NCBI GenBank assembly: GCA_050740975.1
Contig: JBOIEE010000264.1
Coordinates: forward strand, 1-5,502
Direction of reading: 5' to 3'
Length of the DNA: 5,502 bases
DNA from: JBOHHR01 sp050740975
GTDB taxonomy: Bacteria > Pseudomonadota > Gammaproteobacteria > JBOHHR01
The position numbers and the translations under genes were made by a program. The notes under the pieces were generated by a model. The model did no database searches. It had not been told where the DNA came from and worked only from the letters and a program-made list of their open reading frames with translations. Position 1 is the stretch's first letter; the number at the start of each line of letters is the position of its first letter. Positions 1-5,502 of this stretch are shown piece after piece.

Positions 1-2
1 CT

Positions 3-602
3 TTGGTAACCCTCTTGGTGTTCTTCTTGGTCGGTATCGCACCGGCGGCTAAGGCAGATATCTATAAATACATTGACAAATACGGGCGTGTGCATCTGAC
101 GGATAAGCCCGCGCACACGGGTTACAGGCTTTTGGTCAAGACCTTTCGGTCCGCGGCACGATTGCATAACCGGCGTTCCGCCGGGATCGGCCCCAACAAG
201 AAAGATCGCGCTCGCTTCTCGCCGCTGATCGCTAATGCGGCGCACCGGTACCAGCTTCCGGATGCCTTGTTGCATGCGGTGATCACGGCGGAATCGGCGT
301 ACAACCCCCTAGCCGTCTCGCACAAGGGCGCTGTGGGCTTGATGCAACTGATGCCCGATACCGCGCGCCGTTACGGGGTGAGGAACTTAACAGACCCGAT
401 GGCCAATCTGCAGGGCGGTTCACGGTATCTTCGCGACTTGCTGCGGTTGTTCAAGCAAAATCTTCGGCTCGCGCTCGCGGCCTATAATGCCGGAGAGAAC
501 GCGGTGATCCGGCATGGCTATAAAATCCCGCCCTACCAAGAGACTCAGCTCTACGTAGAGAAGGTGCTGCAGTATTACCGGCAGTACCAAGCGGTGCTTT
601 AG
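3..602 (+). CDS. Lytic transglycosylase, SLT (GH23-like) domain with N-terminal DUF4124-like segment; 5' end uncertain
   Basis: Predicted periplasmic murein lytic transglycosylase, which cleaves the MurNAc-GlcNAc bond of peptidoglycan to give 1,6-anhydro ends. Counting from the TTG at base 3, residues 1-18 are a hydrophobic export signal ending in AKA, a good signal-peptidase site. Residues 19-36 (IYKYIDKYGRVHLTDKP) resemble the DUF4124 motif common at the N-terminus of proteobacterial envelope proteins. The SLT domain covers about 73-195: the catalytic glutamate is E97 in TAES, followed by GLMQLMP (112-118) and AYNAGE (160-165), with a C-terminal YVEKVLQYY segment typical of the family. The signal lacks the usual basic residues at its start and the TTG has no visible ribosome binding site, so the true start probably lies left of the window. 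The stop is TAG. It converges on ilvD with 65 bases between them and no obvious terminator hairpin. The domain call is firm; the exact subfamily and substrate preference are not. Confidence 0.88.
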   Translation: MVTLLVFFLVGIAPAAKADIYKYIDKYGRVHLTDKPAHTGYRLLVKTFRSAARLHNRRSAGIGPNKKDRARFSPLIANAAHRYQLPDALLHAVITAESAYNPLAVSHKGAVGLMQLMPDTARRYGVRNLTDPMANLQGGSRYLRDLLRLFKQNLRLALAAYNAGENAVIRHGYKIPPYQETQLYVEKVLQYYRQYQAVL

Positions 603-667
603 CGGCTTGGGGCGGAGCAAGGGGACTGCCAGCGCGTTTCCGCGGTTGAGGCGGTAAGGGGTGCCCA

Positions 668-2347
668 TTATTCGTCCGTTACGCATCCCTCGGCGGCGTT
701 TTTTACGCTTTTAATGTATTTATACAGCGTCCCTCGCTTTGCTTTGTAGGGAGGGGGTGTCCATATACGGCGGCGGGCCTGCAGTTCGGCTTCCGAGAGG
801 GCTACATCGAGCCGATTCGTGCATGCGTTTAAGGTGATGCGATCGCCATCCTGGAGCAACGCAATCGGGCCGCCTTCCTGCGCTTCGGGCACCACGTGAC
901 CGACGATAAACCCGTGCGAGCCGCCGGAAAAGCGCCCATCGGTGACCATAGCGACATCGGCGCCCAAACCGGCGCCCATGATGGCAGAGGTGGGGGTGAG
1001 CATCTCGGGCATGCCAGGGCCGCCCTTGGGCCCTTCATAGCGAATGACAATCACATCTCCCTTGGCGATGCGCTTGTTTTCTAAGGCGGCGAGCATCTGT
1101 TCCTCGGAGTCAAAGACCCGAGCCGGCCCGCTGAACTGCTCGCCTTCTTTTCCGGTGATCTTGGCGACGGCGCCACCCGGGGCCAAATTGCCTATGAGGA
1201 TCTGAATGTGCCCCCTCGCGTTGATCGGCCGCTCTAGCGGGTGGATAATGTCTTGCCCTTGGGCGAGGTTTGGCACGGCCTCCAGGTTCGCCGCTAGAGT
1301 ATCCCCGGTTACCGTCAAGCAATCGCCGTTCAGCAGACCGTGCTCCAGCAGATACTTCATCACCCCCGGGGTGCCGCCCGCGTCGTGTAAATCCTCCATG
1401 ACATATCGGCCGCTGGGTTTAAGATCAGCAAGATAAGGGGTGCGGTCACTTACCTTTTGGAAGTCGTCTAACGTTAGGGTAACGCCCACGGCCCGCGCGA
1501 TTGCGATTAAATGCAGTACCGCGTTGGTCGAACCGCCTAAAGCGGTGACCAAGACCATGGCGTTCTCGAAGGCCGCACGAGTCATAATATCTGCAGGCTT
1601 AATATCCCGTTGCAACAGCTCGCGGATCGCGCTTCCCGCTCTCAAGCACTCGTCCAATTTTTGCGGATCTTCGGCCGGGGTAGAGGAGCTATACGGCAGT
1701 GACATGCCCAGAACCTCGATGGCTGATGCCATGGTATTCGCGGTGTACATGCCGCCGCACGCGCCCGGCCCGGGACAAGCGCGTTTGAGGATATCCACAC
1801 GAGTGGTATCATCGATGCGCCCCGCGATAAACTCCCCATAGCTTTGAAACGCGGAGATAATATCAAGTTTTTGGCGATCGAGCTTGCCGGCCCGGATGGT
1901 GCCCCCATAGATCATGAGCGCGGGGCGGTTAAGGCGTCCCATAGCCATCAGGCACCCCGGCATGTTTTTATCGCATCCGGGGATAGAGATATTGGCGTCA
2001 TACCACTGAGCGGACATGACGGTTTCAATGGAATCGGCGATCAGGTCCCGTGACTGTAAAGAGTAACTCATCCCTTCGGTGCCCATAGAGATCGCATCGC
2101 TCACGCCTATGGTATTAAACCGCATCCCGATCAGGCCCGCTGCCGTGACCCCTTCCTTTACTTTTTCCGCCAGTTGTAGCAGGTGCATGTTACAGGTGTT
2201 ACCCTCGTACCACATGCTGGCGATCCCGATTTGCGGCTTATCCAGGTCGGTCTCGGTGAGCCCAACCCCATACAGCATCGCTTGCGAGGCGCCCTGCGAT
2301 CGCGGCTGGGTGATATGCGCGCTGAAACGATTGAGCTTATGCGGCAT
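668..2347 (-). CDS. ilvD: Dihydroxy-acid dehydratase (IlvD), short three-cysteine form
   Basis: Converts 2,3-dihydroxy-isovalerate and 2,3-dihydroxy-3-methylvalerate to the 2-oxo acids that precede valine, leucine and isoleucine; cytoplasmic Fe-S enzyme needing Mg2+. The 559 residues are full length for the short form of the IlvD/Edd family (E. coli IlvD is 616). Signature 1 is CDKNMPGCLMA (125-135) and signature 2 is AMVTDGRFSGGS (466-477), with S474 at the position of the proposed catalytic base. Candidate cluster ligands are C52 (TCNMH), C125 and C197 (GPGACGGMYTANTM). D84 and D126-K127 lie where the family binds Mg2+. The GGPGMPEM segment (442-449) is also present. Edd is less likely because length and motifs follow IlvD. 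The start is fixed by GGGAGG seven bases upstream of the ATG. The gene diverges from argE, so it should have its own promoter in 2348-2458. The stop is TAA, and no T-tailed hairpin is seen after it. Confidence 0.96.
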   Translation of the reverse strand: MPHKLNRFSAHITQPRSQGASQAMLYGVGLTETDLDKPQIGIASMWYEGNTCNMHLLQLAEKVKEGVTAAGLIGMRFNTIGVSDAISMGTEGMSYSLQSRDLIADSIETVMSAQWYDANISIPGCDKNMPGCLMAMGRLNRPALMIYGGTIRAGKLDRQKLDIISAFQSYGEFIAGRIDDTTRVDILKRACPGPGACGGMYTANTMASAIEVLGMSLPYSSSTPAEDPQKLDECLRAGSAIRELLQRDIKPADIMTRAAFENAMVLVTALGGSTNAVLHLIAIARAVGVTLTLDDFQKVSDRTPYLADLKPSGRYVMEDLHDAGGTPGVMKYLLEHGLLNGDCLTVTGDTLAANLEAVPNLAQGQDIIHPLERPINARGHIQILIGNLAPGGAVAKITGKEGEQFSGPARVFDSEEQMLAALENKRIAKGDVIVIRYEGPKGGPGMPEMLTPTSAIMGAGLGADVAMVTDGRFSGGSHGFIVGHVVPEAQEGGPIALLQDGDRITLNACTNRLDVALSEAELQARRRIWTPPPYKAKRGTLYKYIKSVKNAAEGCVTDE

Positions 2348-2458
2348 CGGTGATCCTCCCGGCTACGGAAAAGGGCCGGTAGAATACACCATAAACGGAT
2401 CTCGAGCAGTATCGTCAGCAGGAAAAACCGAGCCATACCTGTTACTCAGCCGTTTCGG
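2348..2458. promoter_or_regulatory. Divergent ilvD/argE intergenic region, presumed to hold both promoters
   Basis: The 111 bases between the divergent starts of ilvD and argE must carry signals for both genes unless argE is read from an unseen antisense start. No convincing -35/-10 pair could be fixed by eye on either strand. TAGAAT at 2380-2385 (+) is a fair -10 match for argE but has no -35 partner at normal spacing. On the minus strand TATTCT falls in the same place for ilvD, also with a poor -35. I see no complete ArgR operator (two TGAAT-like half sites around an AT-rich centre) and no T-rich attenuator with a leader peptide. The role is inferred from gene orientation. Confidence 0.5.
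2355..2360 (-). promoter_or_regulatory. Ribosome binding site of ilvD
   Basis: On the minus strand GGGAGG lies seven bases before the ATG at 2347-2345, an almost ideal Shine-Dalgarno placement that supports this start. Its first two G residues also belong to a small inverted repeat (CCGGC at 2359-2363 and GCCGG at 2375-2379 as read on the plus strand), so a weak hairpin could partly cover it. Confidence 0.75.
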
Positions 2459-3640
2459 ATGAAATCAAAACGCCTACTACCACTGGCAGAAATGTTGGGG
2501 CAACTGGTCGCCACTCCCTCGATCAGCAGCGTGAACCCCTCCCTGGACCAAAGCAATCGAGCTGTGGTGGATGTGTTGGCCGCCTGGTTTTCCGAGCTGG
2601 GCTTTACGGTGGAGCTATTGCCTGTCTCAGCTTATCCGGAAAAGGTCAATCTGATCGCGAGATGGCTAGGGAGATCACGTTCGGGCGGGCTGGTGCTTTC
2701 GGGTCACACCGATACGGTGCCCTATGATGAAAGTGACTGGTCTGATGACCCTTTTATGCTTACGGATCGGGAAGGTCGTTGGTACGGTTTGGGCACCTCC
2801 GATATGAAGTGTTTCTTCGCCTTAGTCCTCGATGCGTTGCGCGATATCGATAGAGCGAGCCTAAGGCGGCCGCTGACCGTTCTCGCTACCGCCGATGAAG
2901 AGAGTTCCATGAATGGCGCGCGTACGTTGATCGACGCAGGATTGGAGCTCGGCGAATACGCCCTGATTGGTGAACCGACATCCCTTATCCCCATTTACAA
3001 GCATAAAGGTGTAATGATGGAAGCCATTCGTGTCCAAGGACGCGCCGGGCACGCGAGTGATCCAGCCCTGGGAAATAACGCCATCGAGGGCATGCACCGG
3101 GTTATGAGCGAGCTTGTCGCATGGCGGGAGGAACTGGGCAGAAGGTTTCGAGACGAAAGCTTTGCGGTTGCGGTTCCAACGATGAATTTCGGTGTCATTC
3201 GCGGGGGAGACAACCCCAACCGTATCTGTGCGAACTGCGAATTGCAGCTTGATCTGCGGCTGTTACCTGGCATGGAGCCGACGGCGATCCGCGGCAAGCT
3301 CCATGAAGTCGTATCCAGAGGTATCGCCGCCAGCGGACTTAAGGTGGAGCTCAGCTCTTTGTTTCAGCCTATTCCTCCGTTTCAGGGTAAACGCTCGTCG
3401 AAGCTCGTAGCCTTAACGGCCCAACTGAGCGGCCAGGCTCCGGGGACGGTCGCCTTTGCGACGGAAGCCCCATTTTTGAGCGCACTGGGCATGGAAACGG
3501 TGGTGTGTGGGCCAGGCGATATCGACCAGGCGCATCAAGCCGATGAGTATGTACGCAAAGACCGTGTGCTTGCCATGCGCGCTATCGTGCGCGACCTGAT
3601 TCATCACTTCTGTCTGTCGCACCCACGCCGTGCAGACTGA
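2459..3640 (+). CDS. argE: Acetylornithine deacetylase (ArgE), M20 metallopeptidase family
   Basis: Hydrolyses N2-acetyl-L-ornithine to ornithine and acetate, the fifth step of the linear arginine pathway; cytoplasmic dinuclear-zinc enzyme, dimeric in the family. All M20 metal-site motifs are present: H83 and D85 in SGHTDTVP, the bridging D115 in GTSDMK, catalytic E147 with ligand E148 in ATADEES, E172 in IGEPTS, and H359 in DQAHQADEY. The middle dimerisation (lid) domain covers about 182-295 and contains GRAGHASDP with H198. The 393 residues equal the usual length. By memory the N-terminus (MKSKRLLPLAEMLGQLVATP) lines up with E. coli ArgE from residue 1, which supports the ATG, and there is no other in-frame start upstream in the intergenic region. 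However, no Shine-Dalgarno sequence precedes it, so initiation may be weak or near-leaderless. One small departure is cysteine (C118) where the family usually has glycine after DMK. The related deacylase DapE is less likely given the CTEAPF-like ATEAPF motif and the argA neighbour. Confidence 0.95.
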   Translation: MKSKRLLPLAEMLGQLVATPSISSVNPSLDQSNRAVVDVLAAWFSELGFTVELLPVSAYPEKVNLIARWLGRSRSGGLVLSGHTDTVPYDESDWSDDPFMLTDREGRWYGLGTSDMKCFFALVLDALRDIDRASLRRPLTVLATADEESSMNGARTLIDAGLELGEYALIGEPTSLIPIYKHKGVMMEAIRVQGRAGHASDPALGNNAIEGMHRVMSELVAWREELGRRFRDESFAVAVPTMNFGVIRGGDNPNRICANCELQLDLRLLPGMEPTAIRGKLHEVVSRGIAASGLKVELSSLFQPIPPFQGKRSSKLVALTAQLSGQAPGTVAFATEAPFLSALGMETVVCGPGDIDQAHQADEYVRKDRVLAMRAIVRDLIHHFCLSHPRRAD

Positions 3641-4919
3641 GGAGCAACAGTTTGTCGCCTGGTGCCGTAGTGCTTCGCCGTATATTCGTGTGCACCGGGG
3701 GGCCACCTTCGTCATTTATTTCGGCGGGGAGGTCGCGAGCAGGTCCGGTTTTTCCAGCCTGCTGCACGACATTGCTTTACTCGCGAGCATCGGGGTGCGA
3801 ATCGTTGTGGTCCACGGTGCCAGACCTCAGATAGAGGCGGGCTTGCGTCGTACCAGCTCTACACCGCACGTCCACAGAGGTTTGCGCGTCACCGATGCGC
3901 AAGCACTGGAGTGCGCCAAAGCCGCGGTTGGAGCGCTTCGAGTGGAAATAGAGGCGCTTTTTTCAATGGGTCCCACGGCTTCACGCCCGCATGTTGCATC
4001 GGGCAATTTTGTCATCGCCCGCCCGCTCGGGGTATGCAATGGAGTCGATTATCTCTTCACCGGCGAAGTTCGCCGGATCGACGGGGAAGGGATCCAGTCG
4101 CATCTGGAGAACGGTGAAATCGTGTTGCTCTCGCCGCTCGGCTATTCCCCTTCGGGCGAGGTGTTCAACCTCAGCGCGCTAGAAGTAGCGGGATCCATTG
4201 CCGTCGCATTATGCGCGACCAAGCTCATCCTACTGGTGGAAAAGCCTGGAATAAGCGATGCGCAGGGTGGGCTTTTGCGCCAACTCACCCCGAGCGAGGC
4301 GGAACGCCAACTGGCGCTGGATACAGAGGAATCCTCAGAGTTGCGATGCGCAGTAAGAAGCTGCCGCGCAGGCGTACGTCGGGTGCACCTCGTGGATAGC
4401 CGGGTCGATGGTTCTCTATTGTTGGAGCTATTCACCCGCGATGGCTCGGGCACAATGGTAAGCGCCACCCCCTACGATCAAATGCGGGCAGCCACTGTAG
4501 ACGACGTTGCCGGGGTTTTGGAGCTGATCGCGCCCTTGGAAGAGCAGGGGATATTGGTGCGTCGCTCACGGGAAAAGTTGGAACTGGAGATTGGACATTT
4601 CACCGTGCTTGTCCGCGATCAAAGCATTATCGGCTGCGCGGCTCTCTATCCCTATCCCCAACAGGCGTTAGGCGAGCTTGCCTGCCTGGTAGTGCATCCC
4701 GATTACCGCAACGCCGGGCACGCGGACGAACTGCTCAGCGCCTTGATGCGTCAGGCCAAGGAGGCTAATTTAAAGGGGCTTTTCGTTCTAACCACTCAGG
4801 CGAACGATTGGTTTATGGAGCGTGGGTTTATCGAGTCACGGCTCGAAGATCTTCCTCTTGAGCGCCAGGGGTTGTACAACTACCAGCGCAGTTCTAAGAT
4901 ATTTATGAGGACCCTTTGA
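3630..4919 (+). CDS. argA: N-acetylglutamate synthase (ArgA), amino-acid-kinase plus GNAT domains
   Basis: Transfers an acetyl group from acetyl-CoA to glutamate, the committed first step of arginine synthesis; cytoplasmic. Residues about 18-275 form an amino-acid-kinase fold (GGE at 32-34, VVVHGARPQI at 59-68, SGNFVIARPLGV at 124-135). As in E. coli ArgA, the catalytic lysine of true acetylglutamate kinases is absent near the GGE loop, so this domain should be regulatory and bind the inhibitor arginine. Residues about 285-429 are the GNAT acetyltransferase, with QGILVRRSREKLE (306-318) and the acetyl-CoA region ACLVVHPDYRNAGHADELL (351-369), ending in LYNYQRSSKIFM. The 429 residues fit the family (E. 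coli 443). The start is GTG, overlapping the end of argE by 11 bases. It is the only start codon between an in-frame stop at 3597 and the conserved N-terminus, and it has no Shine-Dalgarno sequence, so translation is probably coupled to argE. Feedback by arginine is inferred from the family. Confidence 0.96.
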   Translation: MQTEEQQFVAWCRSASPYIRVHRGATFVIYFGGEVASRSGFSSLLHDIALLASIGVRIVVVHGARPQIEAGLRRTSSTPHVHRGLRVTDAQALECAKAAVGALRVEIEALFSMGPTASRPHVASGNFVIARPLGVCNGVDYLFTGEVRRIDGEGIQSHLENGEIVLLSPLGYSPSGEVFNLSALEVAGSIAVALCATKLILLVEKPGISDAQGGLLRQLTPSEAERQLALDTEESSELRCAVRSCRAGVRRVHLVDSRVDGSLLLELFTRDGSGTMVSATPYDQMRAATVDDVAGVLELIAPLEEQGILVRRSREKLELEIGHFTVLVRDQSIIGCAALYPYPQQALGELACLVVHPDYRNAGHADELLSALMRQAKEANLKGLFVLTTQANDWFMERGFIESRLEDLPLERQGLYNYQRSSKIFMRTL

Positions 4920-4983
4920 GGCCAATCCAGCTTTTCATGAATGCCGCCGCCGCTGCGCTCTGTGACCAAAAATCGACACGGGC

Positions 4984-5011
4984 TTGGCAGGTATAGCCTA
5001 TTATTTACTAT
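4984..5011 (+). promoter_or_regulatory. Candidate sigma70-type promoter for the SLATT-like gene
   Basis: TTGGCA (4984-4989, five of six matches to the -35 consensus) is followed after 16 bases by TACTAT (5006-5011, four of six to the -10 consensus), in the most AT-rich stretch of the 123-base gap after argA. Transcription would start near 5018, giving a leader of about 25 bases before the ATG at 5043. A promoter here would separate this gene from the arginine genes. The call rests on eye matching only, and a different -10 such as TATTAT at 4999-5004 is possible. Confidence 0.4.
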
Positions 5012-5032
5012 CCCCCAGAGCACTAAGAAAGT

Positions 5033-5037
5033 GAGGT
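5033..5037 (+). promoter_or_regulatory. Ribosome binding site of the SLATT-like gene
   Basis: GAGGT lies five bases upstream of the ATG at 5043. It is the strongest translation signal on the plus strand of this window and, together with the domain match beginning soon after, fixes the start of a gene whose end is not seen. Confidence 0.7.
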
Positions 5038-5042
5038 AAGCG

Positions 5043-5502
5043 ATGGTCGAGGATACAGTTGCGACAGAGAACGGCGAGGTGGCGTTGCGAAAATGGGGCG
5101 AGCATGCCGCTCCAATGCTCATGAATTGGCGCCAGCGAACGGCCGCCGCCTCGGAAGGGCACTACAAGCTTGCTACCGGCTTGAGGAGGAAGAACCTCGC
5201 GCTGGGGGTTCCTGTCGTGGTCTTCTCCAGCGTCGTCGGTACCAGCCTGTTCACCAGCCTGGCTGACCCCGAGGCCGTTACTCCGATGTTCAAAATTGCC
5301 ACCGGTTCGATCAGCATAGTAGCCGCGATCCTCGCCGCGCTGCAGAATTTTCTTCGCTTCGGGGAGCGCGCGGAGAGGCACGTGATTGCCGCCGACTGGT
5401 ATGCGGCGGTGCGCCGTGACATCGAGCAGACGCTCGCCCTCTCGCCCGAGCAGCGGGGAAAGCCGGAGGAGCGCTTCAACCATATCCGCAAGGAGATGAG
5501 CA
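5043..5502 (+). CDS. SLATT-domain two-transmembrane protein, probable conflict-system effector; 3' end cut by the window
   Basis: The frame is open for 153 codons and runs off the right edge. Residues 1-50 are helical and charged, ending in HYKLATGLRRKN. A first transmembrane helix spans about 52-73 (LALGVPVVVFSSVVGTSLF), a short loop follows, and a second spans about 84-104 (IATGSISIVAAILAALQNFL). Next comes RFGERAERHVIAADWYAAVRRDIEQTL split over residues 105-131, an amphipathic segment. This order, with the RxN-LG-P-V motif entering helix 1, the AAILAALQNFL helix 2 and the ERAERH-AA-WY segment, matches my memory of SLATT domains (SMODS and SLOG-associating 2TM effector). Such proteins sit in the inner membrane and are predicted to damage it when a partner sensor is triggered. 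No signal peptide is seen. About 78% of its codons end in G or C by hand count, slightly above the start of argA, too small a gap to prove transfer. SLATT subfamily and partner are unknown; a DUF4231-type relative is an alternative. Confidence 0.75.
   Translation, partial: MVEDTVATENGEVALRKWGEHAAPMLMNWRQRTAAASEGHYKLATGLRRKNLALGVPVVVFSSVVGTSLFTSLADPEAVTPMFKIATGSISIVAAILAALQNFLRFGERAERHVIAADWYAAVRRDIEQTLALSPEQRGKPEERFNHIRKEMS

Noticed and set aside
603..667. Possible bidirectional terminator between the transglycosylase gene and ilvD
   Set aside because: The only inverted repeat found is CCGC/GCGG around a seven-base loop with no T-tract on either side.
1440..1841. Plus-strand open frame of 133 codons inside ilvD
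   Set aside because: It lies wholly antisense to a conserved enzyme core and shows no domain pattern, so it is a shadow of ilvD.
2380..2400. Possible ArgR operator upstream of argE (GAATACA-like half site)
   Set aside because: Only one poor half site is visible, with no symmetric partner at the expected spacing.
2079..2462. Plus-strand open frame of 127 codons running from ilvD into the intergenic region and ending at the argE start
   Set aside because: Most of it is antisense to the conserved N-terminus of IlvD. It has no domain or binding site, and argE has no need of it as an upstream gene.
4937..4996. A 19-codon reading frame in the gap after argA, starting ATGAATGCCGCC
   Set aside because: It has no Shine-Dalgarno match before the ATG, its alanine run comes from a GCC repeat, and its end overlaps the candidate promoter. 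It could be a leader peptide but nothing supports that.
5001..5483. Long minus-strand open frame (160 codons) opposite the SLATT-like gene
   Set aside because: No binding site or recognisable domain, and it is rich in R, P and G as expected of a shadow of a GC-rich gene. The plus frame has a good ribosome binding site and a coherent two-helix membrane protein.

Overview
The window looks like chromosomal DNA of moderately high GC from a proteobacterium, most likely a gammaproteobacterium. The main reason is the pairing of an Escherichia coli-type ArgA (inactive amino-acid-kinase domain plus GNAT domain) with an M20-family ArgE. Both align by eye with their E. coli counterparts along their whole length. 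The short, cysteine-rich form of IlvD is not the E. coli form, so the host is probably not an enterobacterium. I cannot place it to genus.

Layout from left to right. A lytic transglycosylase with an N-terminal DUF4124-like segment (bases 3-602, +) has its 5' end at or beyond the left edge. It converges on ilvD (668-2347, -), the dihydroxy-acid dehydratase of branched-chain amino-acid synthesis. A 111-base intergenic region (2348-2458) separates ilvD from the divergent pair argE (2459-3640, +) and argA (3630-4919, +), which overlap by 11 bases. After a 123-base gap that contains a candidate promoter and a clear ribosome binding site, a new gene begins at 5043 (+) and runs off the right edge.

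The first four genes are housekeeping. ArgA acetylates glutamate to open the linear arginine pathway, and ArgE removes the acetyl group at N-acetylornithine. The cell therefore makes one enzyme pair that adds and removes the protecting group from a single overlapping transcript. IlvD feeds valine, leucine and isoleucine synthesis.

The part worth following is the truncated last gene. Its 153 visible residues read as a SLATT domain: a short helical N-terminus, two closely spaced transmembrane helices, and an amphipathic, charged helical segment. SLATT proteins are predicted pore-forming effectors of bacterial conflict systems, found with SMODS/CD-NTase nucleotidyltransferases (CBASS-like), SLOG-type nucleotide sensors or reverse transcriptases. 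The partner gene, if there is one, would lie beyond base 5502, so the system type cannot be decided from this window.
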